A stretch of DNA of 64,000 nt from Opitutus sp. (GTDB lineage: Bacteria > Verrucomicrobiota > Verrucomicrobiia > Opitutales > Opitutaceae). Location: NCBI GenBank assembly GCA_024998815.1, contig JACEUQ010000001.1, forward strand, positions 186,001-250,000, written 5' to 3'. Shown piece by piece: positions 1 to 8,991 of the stretch. A program made the translations under genes and the position numbers. Numbering within the stretch: position 1 is the stretch's first letter; every line of letters starts with the position of its first letter. The notes beneath the pieces were generated by a model. It was not told where the DNA came from. It worked only from the letters and a program-made list of their open reading frames with translations, and did not search any database.

Positions 1-222
1 ATCACCAAGACCGTGAAGCCCCATTTATTGCGCCATTCCTTCGCCACTCATTTGCTGACCGGCGGTGCCGACTTACGCGCAATCCAGGAGATGCTCGGGC
101 ATGCAAATATTTCAACAACACAGATTTATACTGCTGTTGAGGAGCGTCGGCTGATTGAGCAACACGCGCAATTTCATCCCCGCAACCAGGGTTCAAAAAA
201 AGGTAGGGTAAAAACCCCTTGA
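1..222 (+). CDS. xerD: tyrosine recombinase XerD-like, C-terminal part (5' end outside window)
   Basis: Only the last 73 codons are in the window, in frame from base 1. The catalytic-domain box [12 protein letters not shown] carries the His-x-x-Arg pair. It is followed by [13 protein letters not shown], which holds the second His and the nucleophilic Tyr. The end ([12 protein letters not shown]) resembles the XerD C-terminus that contacts its partner. XerC and XerD resolve chromosome dimers at dif sites, so this is more likely a housekeeping recombinase than a phage integrase, although the missing N-terminus leaves XerC or a related integrase possible. No dif-like site was recognised nearby. 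Confidence 0.85.
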   Translation: MTKTVKPHLLRHSFATHLLTGGADLRAIQEMLGHANISTTQIYTAVEERRLIEQHAQFHPRNQGSKKGRVKTP

Positions 223-408
223 CCGGTTGGGGATTCACGGCGTCATCGTTTACTTTTAACGGCCTGTGAAACTCAACGTAATCGTCACTCCCGCCACCTT
301 GCGAAAACCGCACGGCAACTTCACGGGGACATTGCGGACGGTTGCCACCAAACTACGACCGGCCCCCGTGCCGAGCGTCGGCCCCAGTCAGGATTTCTGT
401 TTCCACTC
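223..408. other. intergenic region upstream of purF
   Basis: This short gap between the recombinase end and purF holds no recognisable gene, clear hairpin terminator or repeat. The purF promoter should lie here, but I cannot point to convincing -35/-10 boxes. Confidence 0.4.
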
Positions 409-2316
409 ATGAGCGACAAGATCACCCACGAATGCGGTATCGCGATGGTTCGGCTGCTTAAGCCGCTGTCCTATTACCAAGAGAAATACGGCACGCCGCT
501 TTGGGGCTTCACCAAGCTTTTTCTGCTCATGGAAAAGCAGCACAATCGCGGCCAGGATGGCGCGGGTGTGGCCTGTGTGAAAAGCGACATCGCCCCGGGC
601 GAGCCGTACATGTTCCGCGATCGGTGCGTGAAGACCAATCCGCTCGACAAGATATTCAAAACCTTGCTCGGCCAGTACAACGAGAAGGTTGCCACCGGCG
701 AGATTCACCCTGAGTTCGCCGAAACGGTCAAAAAGCACTTCGACTTCGGCGGCGAGTTGCTCATGGGCCACCTGCGCTACGGCACCAGCGGGGGGTACAA
801 CATCTCCTCCTGCCACCCTTATTTCCGTCGTTCGCCTTGGCCCACGCGTAATCTCGCGTTGTGCGGTAATTTTAACATGACGAATACCGAGGAGCTTAAC
901 CGCTCGCTCATCGCCATGGGCCAACACCCGATCTTCGCCACCGACACCCAGGCGATGCTCGAAAAAATCGGCTTCTTCCTGGACGAGGAGCACGAGGAGC
1001 TGTTCCGCAAGTTGCGCGGCGAGGGCCTCACGCCTGAAGCCACCTCCCAGCGCATCAGCGACGAACTCGACCTCGCCCGCGTCATTACCCGCGCCTCGCA
1101 AAAATGGGACGGCGGATACACACTCTGCGGCCTGATCGGTAACGGCGACGCCTTCGTCGCCCGCGATCCTTCTGGCATCCGCCCTTGCTGGTATTTCCAG
1201 AACGACGAGGTCATCGCTTTTGCCTCCGAGCGCGCTCCGCTCATGACCGTGTTCGACCTCACCCTCGACCAGCCCAAGGAGGTCAATCCCGGTCATGTCG
1301 TGGTGCTGAAACGCAACGGCCACGTGAGCAGTTCGCCCTTCACCGCGCCGCTCCCGCGCACCTCGTGCTCGTTCGAGCGCATCTATTTCTCGCGCGGTAA
1401 CGACATCGAAATCTACCAGGAGCGTAAACTCCTCGGTGGTCGCCTCGCTGATCAGGTTCTCAAAGCTGTCGGCTACGACTGGGAAAATACCGTTTTTAGC
1501 TTCGTGCCGAACACCGCCGAGGTCGCCTACTACGGCCTTATGCACGCGCTGCGTGAAAAGCGGCGCGACGAGGTTAAGAAGGCTGTTCTTGCCGCCTCAG
1601 CGGCAGGAGAACTCACCGACGCACTGCTCGATGACCTTATCCTGCGCAACTGGCCGCGCGGTGAGAAGGTCGTCTCCAAGGACATCAAAATCCGCACCTT
1701 CATAGGTCAGGAAGGCATGCGTAACCAGCTCGCGAGCCACGTTTACGACATCACCTACGGATCGATCAAACCGGGCGACCACCTCGTCTGCGTGGACGAC
1801 TCCATCGTGCGCGGCACCACCCTGCGACGCTCGATCTTACGCATCCTCTCCCGGCTCAACCCGAAGAAGATCGTGATCGTATCCACCGCGCCCCAAATCC
1901 GCTTCCCGGACTGCTACGGCATCGACATGTCGGAGCTCGGTAAGTTTGTCGCCTTCGAGGCGACCGTCACCCTGCTTAAAGAGCGCGGCCAGTCGCACCT
2001 CCTGCAAGAGGTTTACGAGCTTTGCCGCGAAGCCGTGGCCAAGGGCGAATGTGTGAACCACGTGCGCAAGATCTACGAACCGTTCACTCCGGAGGAAATT
2101 TCCGCCAAGATCACCGAGCTCGTCCGCCCCAAGAACATCGAGTGGCAAGGGGAATTCGAGATCATCTATCAGACGATCGAAAACCTTCACGCCGCTGTAC
2201 CCAATCACACCGGCGATTGGTATTTCACCGGCAAATACCCGACGCCCGGCGGCTTCCGCGTGGTCAATCAGGCTTACTTGAACTACTTCGAAAAAGGCGA
2301 AGGTCGCAGCTACTGA
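409..2316 (+). CDS. purF: amidophosphoribosyltransferase, long form (purine biosynthesis step 1)
   Basis: The product (635 aa) converts PRPP and glutamine to phosphoribosylamine. The N-terminal Ntn glutaminase domain starts HECGIAMV, so Cys9 would be the nucleophile after removal of a short leader. RGQDGAG and GHLRYGTSGGYN are further glutaminase motifs. The phosphoribosyltransferase domain has the PRPP loop VCVDDSIVRGTT around residues 460-471. E. coli PurF is about 505 aa; this longer form with KHEC/THEC-GIA and the EKQHNRGQDGAG stretch matches the Bacteroides-type subfamily of about 630 aa, so the length is normal there. The next gene, purM, lies 119 bp downstream on the same strand, giving a two-gene purine cluster. 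Confidence 0.95.
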   Translation: MSDKITHECGIAMVRLLKPLSYYQEKYGTPLWGFTKLFLLMEKQHNRGQDGAGVACVKSDIAPGEPYMFRDRCVKTNPLDKIFKTLLGQYNEKVATGEIHPEFAETVKKHFDFGGELLMGHLRYGTSGGYNISSCHPYFRRSPWPTRNLALCGNFNMTNTEELNRSLIAMGQHPIFATDTQAMLEKIGFFLDEEHEELFRKLRGEGLTPEATSQRISDELDLARVITRASQKWDGGYTLCGLIGNGDAFVARDPSGIRPCWYFQNDEVIAFASERAPLMTVFDLTLDQPKEVNPGHVVVLKRNGHVSSSPFTAPLPRTSCSFERIYFSRGNDIEIYQERKLLGGRLADQVLKAVGYDWENTVFSFVPNTAEVAYYGLMHALREKRRDEVKKAVLAASAAGELTDALLDDLILRNWPRGEKVVSKDIKIRTFIGQEGMRNQLASHVYDITYGSIKPGDHLVCVDDSIVRGTTLRRSILRILSRLNPKKIVIVSTAPQIRFPDCYGIDMSELGKFVAFEATVTLLKERGQSHLLQEVYELCREAVAKGECVNHVRKIYEPFTPEEISAKITELVRPKNIEWQGEFEIIYQTIENLHAAVPNHTGDWYFTGKYPTPGGFRVVNQAYLNYFEKGEGRSY

Positions 2317-2435
2317 GCGACCTGTTTTTAACCTTTTCCGCCGTGCCGCGTGTCGGCACTGCGAAAAGGGCCAATCGGTTATCGTCACCTCCTTTTAAAA
2401 TCAGCGTTTAATAGCGGTTTTCCCGTTCCTCCTGC

Positions 2436-3542
2436 ATGTCGCTCTCCTACGAATCCTCCGGCGTTAACTACGACCAACTCGACGCCTTTAAGCGCGCCTG
2501 CCAAAAGGCGGCCAAGACCACCGCCCCGCTACTTGAGTTGCACGGCTACGCCGAGCCTGCCAACACCCGCGGCGAAAGCTGTTACCTGATGGAGGCCGAC
2601 GACCATTTCCTCGCCCATGTCGAGGAGGGGCTCGGCACTAAAAACTTGGTGGCTGATGCCGTTTACGCCCAGACCGGCAAAAACTTTTACCGTGAAATCT
2701 CCATCGATACGGTCGCGACCATCGTCAACGACCTTGTGACTTGCGGTGCGTTGCCCATTTCGGTGGCCATGCACGCCGCAGTGGGCGAGTCGTCGTGGTT
2801 TACGGACGCCAAGCGTATGGAGGCGCTTGTGGAGGGCTGGGCCGAGGGCTGCCGCCAGGCAGGCGCGGTCTGGGGTGGGGGCGAGACGCCTACGTTGCGC
2901 GGAATCGTTAAAGAAGAGGCCATCGTGCTCGCTGGTTCGGCCATCGGTAAAGTTTCCCCCAAGTCGCAGCGCATCGTCGGCGATGTGCAGGACGGCGATG
3001 CGATTGTGTTTCTGGCCTCCTCGGGTGTGCAAACCAACGGACTGTCGTTGTGCCGCCTCATCGCGTCGAAGTTGCCCCAAGGATACCAGACGCCCATTGG
3101 CCATGGCGACCCGCGCACCTACGGCGAAGCGCTGTTGGCGCCGTCGGTTATCTACGTTAAATTCGTCAACGAGTGCCAGCAGGCGGGCATCAAGTTGAAC
3201 TACGTTTCCCATGTGACCGGCCACGGCTGGCGCAAACTGATGCGTCTCGACGAACCCTTCGTTTACGAAATCACCAATCCCGGTGAAGAGCCCGCCTTGT
3301 TTAAGTTTTTACGTGAAGCCGGGCCGATCGATCTTCGCGAGGCCTACGCCACGTTTAATCAAGGCATCGGTTTTGCTGCGTACGTTTCGCAAGACAACCT
3401 TGAGTCGACCCTGGCTGCAGCCAAAGCCTCGGGCTACAAAGCGTGGCACGCCGGCACGGTTAAGAAACAGGGTGAGCGCAAAGCTGTAACGATTCCCTCC
3501 CTCGGCATCGAATTCGACGGGAGCACCCTGCAGGTGCGCTGA
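2436..3542 (+). CDS. purM: phosphoribosylformylglycinamidine cyclo-ligase (AIR synthetase)
   Basis: A 368-aa member of the PurM/AIR synthetase family, which closes the imidazole ring of AIR using ATP (step 5 of purine synthesis). The N-terminal SYESSGVNYDQLD, the central GVQTNGLSLCRLI and the C-terminal HVTGHGWRKLMR are family landmarks. Length is near the usual 340-350 aa. It follows purF in the same direction, and co-transcription is plausible. A strong bidirectional terminator hairpin follows about 75 bp after the stop. Confidence 0.93.
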   Translation: MSLSYESSGVNYDQLDAFKRACQKAAKTTAPLLELHGYAEPANTRGESCYLMEADDHFLAHVEEGLGTKNLVADAVYAQTGKNFYREISIDTVATIVNDLVTCGALPISVAMHAAVGESSWFTDAKRMEALVEGWAEGCRQAGAVWGGGETPTLRGIVKEEAIVLAGSAIGKVSPKSQRIVGDVQDGDAIVFLASSGVQTNGLSLCRLIASKLPQGYQTPIGHGDPRTYGEALLAPSVIYVKFVNECQQAGIKLNYVSHVTGHGWRKLMRLDEPFVYEITNPGEEPALFKFLREAGPIDLREAYATFNQGIGFAAYVSQDNLESTLAAAKASGYKAWHAGTVKKQGERKAVTIPSLGIEFDGSTLQVR

Positions 3543-3560
3543 GCTGGGTACTAACCCGCA

Positions 3561-3580
3561 GCACCGAGATGACTCGGTGC
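3561..3580. other. small hairpin after purM
   Basis: GCACCGAG and CTCGGTGC form a perfect 8-bp stem with a 4-base loop soon after the purM stop. It has no T run and may only stabilise the message end. Confidence 0.45.
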
Positions 3581-3618
3581 TGTTTGAGCTGAAATTAGAT
3601 TGCTGGTTTCAGGGCACA

Positions 3619-3653
3619 AAAAAGGCCGGTCTGTTCAGGACCGGCCTTTTTTG
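3619..3653. terminator. bidirectional Rho-independent terminator between purM and the convergent lipoprotein gene
   Basis: AAAAGGCCGGTC pairs with GACCGGCCTTTT around a short loop, with A runs on one side and T runs on the other. It can therefore end transcripts from purM (plus) and from the convergent lipoprotein gene (minus). Confidence 0.9.
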
Positions 3654-3663
3654 TCGAGGAGGC

Positions 3664-4578
3664 TTACTTGACGGAGACCGGGACGGTCACTTCGCCGGAG
3701 CCAAAACCCTTCAAGAAGAGGGTGCCTGAACCGGGTTTACCACCGGTGACATTGATCGTTGCGCTGGTGCTGCCGGCAGGGACGACGACCTCGGGCATGA
3801 TCACGCTCTCGGGCGCGTCGGTGGTGACGTCCAGCAACAGACCGCCGGTTGGGGCTGGGTTAGGCAGCGTGAAGGTCAGCGACTGGGTCTGGCCGCGGGT
3901 GAGCGAGAGCTCGCTGGGGCTGACGGTGAGCGCGGTGGGGTCGACCCGGAAGGTGCCGATAGGCGAAGTGCCATTGGCGCTGATCAACTCGACTTTGTAA
4001 TTGCGGCCGGCATCGACCGCAGGGACGAAGAAGCTGATCGAGTTCGGCGAATCAAAAACGGTGCGTGCTGTGGTGCCTTCGAATGAAACGGTGTCCTTCG
4101 CGGTGAACCCGCGGCCGAGGATGCTGATACGCGCGCCGACTGGACCGCGGTTGGTTTCGAGCGAGAGCACGTAACGACCGACGATCTTGGAGTGGATCAC
4201 CTCGGTGAACTCTTCGCGGTCGCGGATCACGCCTTGTTGTTCAAATTTGTAGTTAACCAAGAAGTAGTACGCGATCTCGTTGCGACCGGCCGGCAGTTGG
4301 TAGTCGAAATCGTAGATTTTGTTGCCGAGGTCACTCGGGCGCATGGGAAAGCTTTGCCCGTCAATGATGATGCGTACGGCCAAGCTGCTGGAGATGATGT
4401 TGATCGACTTAGGCGTGATCCGCGTGGAGATCGTGTAGATCTGCGACGGGTTTTCAGGGAGTACGCTTGGGGTAAGGTTGGTGATGCCAACGTTACAGCC
4501 GGTCAGGATAAAAAGACCGAGGGCGGCACTAATCGAGAGGGCGATGCGTTTAGCGCGGTTAAAGCGGTTGTGATACAT
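3664..4578 (-). CDS. secreted lipoprotein with IPT/TIG-like and Ig-like repeats
   Basis: I chose the start at 4578 (304 aa) because it yields a clean lipoprotein signal: a basic N-terminus, a hydrophobic stretch, and lipobox LTGC at about residues 22-25. It also avoids running into the divergent hemW. After the lipobox come beta-rich segments. VGARISILGRGFTAKDTVSF looks like an IPT/TIG domain, and the last 90 residues (LTVSPSELSLTRGQTQSLTF onward) resemble a bacterial Ig-like module. This is likely an outer-membrane or periplasmic surface protein. No enzyme motif is visible and the substrate is unknown. It is divergent from hemW with a 57-bp shared promoter region. Confidence 0.75.
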   Translation of the reverse strand: MYHNRFNRAKRIALSISAALGLFILTGCNVGITNLTPSVLPENPSQIYTISTRITPKSINIISSSLAVRIIIDGQSFPMRPSDLGNKIYDFDYQLPAGRNEIAYYFLVNYKFEQQGVIRDREEFTEVIHSKIVGRYVLSLETNRGPVGARISILGRGFTAKDTVSFEGTTARTVFDSPNSISFFVPAVDAGRNYKVELISANGTSPIGTFRVDPTALTVSPSELSLTRGQTQSLTFTLPNPAPTGGLLLDVTTDAPESVIMPEVVVPAGSTSATINVTGGKPGSGTLFLKGFGSGEVTVPVSVK

Positions 4579-4635
4579 TAGGATTTTGTGATTTAAAAGT
4601 CGGTGCATACGCAACAGAAACCCCGGACCTTGGCA

Positions 4636-5823
4636 ATGAGCGAAATAAATCCACTGTCCGTAGCTGGCAATCAGGTCGGTCCGTTGGGCCTTTATGTGCA
4701 TGTGCCTTTCTGTTCGTCCACTTGTGATTTTTGCGCCTTTTACCAGACGGCGCCTACCGCCGATGGCATCAGCCGTTACATGCAAGGTATCGATGCCGAG
4801 GCGGACTTGGTTGAGTGGGGCGGTCGAAGGGTGGAAACGGTTTTTTGGGGTGGCGGCACGCCTGGGCTGCTCTCGCCAAAAGACATTCTAACGCTGGGTT
4901 GCATCGTGCGCTCTCGTTTGAATGGGGGGGCTGCCGAATGGACTGTGGAAATGGCGCCTGCATCGGTCACCCAGGCACGTTTAGCCGCACTCAAGGAGAT
5001 CGGCGTGACGCGGATCTCGATGGGGGCGCAGTCCTTCCAGCCAGCGTTGCTTGACGGGCTGGGGCGCCAGCATACTCGAGAGCAAATTTTTCGTGCTTAT
5101 GAGCGTATCCGCGAGGCGGATTTTGCCAGCGTTAACATTGATCTGATGTTTGCCCTGCCCGGCCAGGACGAGGCGGCGTGGCTCACCGACTTAGGCGAAG
5201 CCTTGGCCTTGGCGCCCGATCACCTCTCGACCTATTGCCTGACTTTTGAGGAGGACACCAAGCTTTGGGTTAAACTTTCCAAGGGCCAGGTGAAGCTGGA
5301 CGTGGAGCATGAAGCCCGCCTTTACGAAACGACGTGGGAGCGCCTGGAGGCTGCCGGTTACGGGCAATACGAGGTGTCGAATTTCGCGCGTTCCGGCCAC
5401 GCCTGCCTTCACAACTTGAATACGTGGCGCATGCATGAATGGGTCGGGCTCGGGCCTTCGGCCGCTTCGCAGCACGCGGGGGTTCGCGGCGGCAATGTGG
5501 CCGATCTGGCGAAATGGCATGCCCACCTTGCCCTCCGTGACCGGGTCACCGAGGATCGCGTCGCGTTGACCCCGAGCTTGCTCGCCGAAGATGCGCTGAT
5601 CTTTGGCGTGCGCATGAACGCTGGGGTCAATTTGGCGGAGTTAAGCAGGCGGTTTCCTTCTGCTCCTTGGAGCGCGGTTGAGTTTCAGATCAATCGGCTG
5701 CAGGAGGCCGGTGTTGCTGAGGTAAATGGAGGGCATCTGCGCCTAACGCCACGGGGGCGTATCATTGCCGATGCAGTGGGTGCTGAAATCATGGATGCCT
5801 TCGCAGATACGGCGACAAAGTGA
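4636..5823 (+). CDS. hemW: radical SAM heme chaperone HemW-like
   Basis: A 395-aa protein related to oxygen-independent coproporphyrinogen oxidases. The radical SAM cluster motif PFCSSTCDFCAFY places Cys26, Cys30 and Cys33 (counting from 4636), and FWGGGTPGLL follows as the SAM-binding glycine motif. HemW has the CxxxCxxC pattern and a C-terminal HemN-like domain, here around residues 310-380. Members named HemN additionally need an N-terminal trip-wire segment, which is absent. I favour 4636 over the upstream 4603 ATG because it leaves room for a divergent promoter. HemW inserts heme into respiratory proteins; true HemN activity is unlikely. Confidence 0.85.
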   Translation: MSEINPLSVAGNQVGPLGLYVHVPFCSSTCDFCAFYQTAPTADGISRYMQGIDAEADLVEWGGRRVETVFWGGGTPGLLSPKDILTLGCIVRSRLNGGAAEWTVEMAPASVTQARLAALKEIGVTRISMGAQSFQPALLDGLGRQHTREQIFRAYERIREADFASVNIDLMFALPGQDEAAWLTDLGEALALAPDHLSTYCLTFEEDTKLWVKLSKGQVKLDVEHEARLYETTWERLEAAGYGQYEVSNFARSGHACLHNLNTWRMHEWVGLGPSAASQHAGVRGGNVADLAKWHAHLALRDRVTEDRVALTPSLLAEDALIFGVRMNAGVNLAELSRRFPSAPWSAVEFQINRLQEAGVAEVNGGHLRLTPRGRIIADAVGAEIMDAFADTATK

Positions 5824-5883
5824 AGGCTGCGCAGGGTCGCTCCTTGCCACGTGGGAATCTTCCGACCAAAGCCTTTAGAGCTT

Positions 5884-6390
5884 ATGAAAAACCCCGTTCG
5901 CTTTCTGTCGGTTATCTTTAGTCTCACCGCCCTGCTTGGGGCGATCGGCTGCAATACGTCGAGTAAGAAAAAAGACTACGACACCATGGTCGCGCGTTTT
6001 TTGATCGAGGCCGATGAGCGTGAGGCCTTTGCCACGGTTACCCTGCCGATCAGTGGCGTGCAGATCGCGGTGAACAGCAAACCCATCGTGACTGAATTCG
6101 ATTACACGGGTGTTTCGCTCGCGCAGTCCGATCTTGGCAAGTTTCTGGTCTTTACTCTGACCGCCGATGCGGCGCGTGACGTGTATCGATTTACCGGTAG
6201 CAACCAAGGTAAACGGCTCGTGCTTTTCATCAACGACAAGCCGGTCGGTGCGCGTATGATCGACAGTGCATTCAACACGGGTTCGATTGCGGTGTTCGCC
6301 GCGTTACCCGAGGAAATGCTGCCCGAACTGGTGAAGAACTTGGACGGGACCTCGGTTGAAATGCAGAAGAAAATCGCCAAGGCGAAATAA
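5884..6390 (+). CDS. small lipoprotein, possibly SecD P1-like fold
   Basis: This product (168 aa from the ATG at 5884) has a lipoprotein signal (KNPVRF, hydrophobic run, lipobox IGC) followed by SSKKKDYDT. The mature part includes LTADAARDVYRFTGSNQGKR and LVLFINDKPVGARMIDSAF. That pattern recalls the P1 head domain of SecD (F..T...G..L.I.lDg....P.I), but the similarity is by eye and weak. It lies 60 bp after hemW and ends 3 bp before the M23 peptidase, so these two are probably co-transcribed. Function unknown; envelope location is likely. Confidence 0.7.
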   Translation: MKNPVRFLSVIFSLTALLGAIGCNTSSKKKDYDTMVARFLIEADEREAFATVTLPISGVQIAVNSKPIVTEFDYTGVSLAQSDLGKFLVFTLTADAARDVYRFTGSNQGKRLVLFINDKPVGARMIDSAFNTGSIAVFAALPEEMLPELVKNLDGTSVEMQKKIAKAK

Positions 6391-6393
6391 GCG

Positions 6394-7416
6394 GTGAAGT
6401 CGTCCCGTTTTCCCTGGTTCTTACTGGCACTCTGCCCTGCGTACCTGTGGGCCGCGGAACCGAAGCTGGAGTTGGCGTGGCCGACTCCGAACACGGCCTA
6501 CGCTGAGGGCAAACCGATCGACGCCTATGTGCAAGCCACCGCCTCGGGCGAACCGGCCTCTGGACTTTTTGGCTGCGCCCGCAGCGGCGGCCATCAGTTC
6601 CATGAGGGCATCGATTTAAAGCCGATCAAGCGTGATGCCCGCGGCGAGTCCAGCGATGAAATCTTTGCCGCTATGCCTGGCGTGGTGCGCCACATCAACG
6701 TCCGCGCCGGGGAGAGTAATTATGGCCGCTACATCGCCATCGAGCATGCCGAGGTGCAGCCACCGGTTTATAGCCTCTACGCCCATTTAAGCGCCGTTCT
6801 GCCGGGCTTAAAAGTGGGGAACGCCGTTAAGTCAGGCCAGGTCATCGCCACCATGGGGCGTACTTCTGGAGGCAGTACAATTCCGCGGGAACGCGCCCAC
6901 CTCCATTTTGAGATCGGCCTGTTGGCCACACGCCAATTTCAGTCGTGGTACAGCTGGAAAAATTTCGGCAGTCGCAATGAACAGGGGCTTTACAATGGGA
7001 TGAATTTGCTGGGGCTCGACCCCATCGACTTTTACACCCAGTTCCGCTCCGGGCGCGTCACCGGCTTCGTTGATTATTTCGCACAACTCCCGGCGGTCGC
7101 CCGGGTGCGAGTCGCTACCTCGCTGGTGCCTGACCTGGTGCAACGCTATCCCCAGTTGCTCACCTCCGAGGTGCCGGCTGCTGGCGTCGCCGGCTGGGAG
7201 ATCAAGCTGAGTGCCACCGGCCTGCCATTTTCGTGGAAGCCACTCTCAGCTACTGACGTTCTTGGCTGCCGAGCCAATGAGGTGAGGGTATCCGAGGTCG
7301 ATGCTGAGGCTCTGCGGCGTTGCCGTTGCAAGTCCATCGCTGTTCTCAAGCGCGGGCAATACGTGCCGGGAAGTGATTTGACGACGATCCTTCAGCTGGT
7401 TCTTGGCTTACGTTAA
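6394..7416 (+). CDS. secreted M23 (LytM) family metallopeptidase
   Basis: It starts with GTG 3 bp after the preceding lipoprotein gene. The 340-aa product has a signal peptide (SRFPWFLLALCPAYLWAAEP). The LytM core has HEGID (His70, Asp74), SLYAHL and HLHFE (His169, His171), giving the Zn ligands HxxxD and HxH of an active peptidoglycan endopeptidase. Domain order is signal, short beta extension, LytM domain (about 55-190), and a 150-aa C-terminal region without a recognised fold. It likely cleaves peptide crosslinks in the periplasm; the exact bond is unknown. Confidence 0.88.
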   Translation: MKSSRFPWFLLALCPAYLWAAEPKLELAWPTPNTAYAEGKPIDAYVQATASGEPASGLFGCARSGGHQFHEGIDLKPIKRDARGESSDEIFAAMPGVVRHINVRAGESNYGRYIAIEHAEVQPPVYSLYAHLSAVLPGLKVGNAVKSGQVIATMGRTSGGSTIPRERAHLHFEIGLLATRQFQSWYSWKNFGSRNEQGLYNGMNLLGLDPIDFYTQFRSGRVTGFVDYFAQLPAVARVRVATSLVPDLVQRYPQLLTSEVPAAGVAGWEIKLSATGLPFSWKPLSATDVLGCRANEVRVSEVDAEALRRCRCKSIAVLKRGQYVPGSDLTTILQLVLGLR

Positions 7417-7865
7417 CAGAACTTAACCCCTGCCTTGGACCGGTAATCTGCCTCTGCACCAAGTGTATCTCAGTTTCTGGCCGACCTTGGTGCATTCAGT
7501 TTTTTCTGGCGCGAAACAACGAGGAGGCCATGGCGGGTTAACCAGAAATCCTGCATTGATCGGCGCGATCTGATTCAAACGTACCGGGCGATGTCCATTC
7601 GCTCGTTCAATCGAAGCCCACTGTTGAATGTACCTTGGCGGGGTGCGCTCGATGTTTTCGCAGGGGAGTGCCCAAGGCCTCAGTCGAAAAATGCCGGAAG
7701 TCGATAAATCAGCTGTGGGGGAATGAAATTCCGTTTTTGCGCCCCCTGAGTGCTTCGCGAGGTAACCAGCCGTTTTGCTGCCGACCCGGATGATGGGCCT
7801 CGCGAAGGCTTCGAACGAGGCACCGGGTAGATGCTGGGCCTATCACCTACCCGATCTTCCTCGTG
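7417..7865. other. intergenic region, no gene recognised
   Basis: A 449-bp gap between two convergent genes. I find no credible coding frame, tRNA or strong terminator in it, and no member of the repeat families found elsewhere. It could hold a small RNA or degraded DNA, but nothing in the sequence singles that out. Confidence 0.4.
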
Positions 7866-8540
7866 TTACTTGCGCCCCTCGGCGGTGTTTTTTGCATTGG
7901 CTGCCTCGGTGGCAGCCGAGTTAAGCTGGTCCACTTGGAGGTAGTAATGCTCACGGCGCTTGTAGTCGGATGGCAGGATGGCCCGCTTGATAAGATCGGG
8001 CTTGATGAGGGCGAGCGCCGCTTCGCGTTCCGACTGCGCCTTCAGGGCGGCCAGGCGGGCGGCCTCGCGCTCAGCTGCAAGTTTTTGCTCCAGTTCGGCG
8101 GCGGCGATTTTGGCTAACGCGCTCTGGCGGGCGGCTTCGGCGGCGGCGGCTTCGGCGGCGCGCAACTCGGCGGCGCGCCGATTATTGGCTAAAAGTTCGG
8201 CCTCGGCCGCTGCCGCCTTTGCACGCGCTGCGGCGGCTTCGGCCTGTTCGGCCTCGGCTGCCAGGCGTGCCGCAGTGGCCCGTTCGATCGCCCTTTGGCG
8301 CTCCTGTTCGGCGGCGGCAAGCACCTCGGCCTCCTTACGGGCTTTTTCCTCTGCCAACCGCGCGGCTTCCGCCTGCGCCGCTGTTGCCTCCCGCTGGCGT
8401 CGATCGGCATCGGCTCGATCCGCTGCGAGTTGCAGCTCAGCCCGCTCGAGCGCGGCCTTTTGCTTGTAGTGGCGGAATGCGAAGATGCCGCCAATGCTGA
8501 GTAAAAGGACTAGGATTATGGCTAAATATCTTTTTTTCAT
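7866..8540 (-). CDS. membrane-anchored alanine-rich coiled-coil protein (TolA-like)
   Basis: The 224-aa protein begins with a short basic segment and a single hydrophobic helix (LAIILVLLLSIGGIFAF). It continues as about 150 residues of A/E/R/K heptad-like sequence, which should be one long helix or coiled coil. The C-terminal 50 residues (IKRAILPSDYKRREHYYLQV) may form a small domain. The anchor plus long Ala/Glu helix recalls TolA domain II. No TolA domain III signature is seen and no tol-pal genes are adjacent, so a trans-envelope spacer role is only an inference. The low-complexity composition also makes the other frames open. Confidence 0.7.
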   Translation of the reverse strand: MKKRYLAIILVLLLSIGGIFAFRHYKQKAALERAELQLAADRADADRRQREATAAQAEAARLAEEKARKEAEVLAAAEQERQRAIERATAARLAAEAEQAEAAAARAKAAAAEAELLANNRRAAELRAAEAAAAEAARQSALAKIAAAELEQKLAAEREAARLAALKAQSEREAALALIKPDLIKRAILPSDYKRREHYYLQVDQLNSAATEAANAKNTAEGRK

Positions 8541-8770
8541 GTTCTTATAAATTTAAGCGGAATTTTAATCAGTAAGCCGCACGGGTGTTAACCCTTGGCC
8601 TGGGAGCCGATCGTGCAAACGCTGATGGATGGGATTGAGCGAGACGCATAAGGTGTTCAAGCCAAGCTTTAGACCATTCAATTAGCTCCTGTTTCCCTCA
8701 AGCCTTGCGAAACACGCAGAAGAGGCTCCTGCAGGGACATCCCTGTTGCCAATTCGCCCTTTTGGGGCTA
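8541..8770. other. intergenic region between coiled-coil gene and tRNA-Cys terminator
   Basis: No gene or convincing RNA structure was seen here. The promoter of the coiled-coil protein gene should lie in the first 100 bp, where AT-rich sequence occurs. Confidence 0.35.
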
Positions 8771-8771
8771 A

Positions 8772-8808
8772 TAAAAAACCCACTTCTCATTGCTGGAAAG
8801 CGGGTTGG
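8772..8808 (-). terminator. Rho-independent terminator of tRNA-Cys
   Basis: On the minus strand AACCCGCTT and AGAAGTGGGTT form an imperfect stem, followed directly by TTTTTTATT. It lies 6 bp beyond the tRNA 3' end. Confidence 0.7.
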
Positions 8809-8813
8809 TAAAT

Positions 8814-8887
8814 TGGAGGCGCGAGCCGGAATCGAACCGGCGGTAGAGCTTTTGCAGAGCTCGGCCTTACCACTTGGCGATCGCGCC
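8814..8887 (-). tRNA. tRNA-Cys (anticodon GCA), CCA encoded
   Basis: The minus strand folds into a cloverleaf. Acceptor GGCGCGA pairs with TCGCGCC, the discriminator is T, and CCA is encoded. The anticodon stem GAGCT/AGCTC encloses the loop CTGCAAA with anticodon GCA. The T arm is CCGGTTCGATTCCGG. The D arm GCCAAGTGGTAAGGC is compact. Seventy-one bases plus CCA is the normal size for bacterial tRNA-Cys. cysS, which charges it, lies 9 kb away, probably by chance. Confidence 0.95.
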
Positions 8888-8991
8888 TAAAACGATCGAG
8901 GGCGAAACGTGGGCGAAGAAATCCGCGTTCGCAAGTACGGAAACAAAGGTTTTTTTACGTCCCTAAATACTTCTGCAATTGGTGCGTCGGC

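Noticed and set aside
388-1545. 385-codon open frame opposite purF
   Set aside because: It lies fully antisense to purF, reads as low-complexity Ala/Val/Arg/Glu sequence, and arises from GC-rich third positions.
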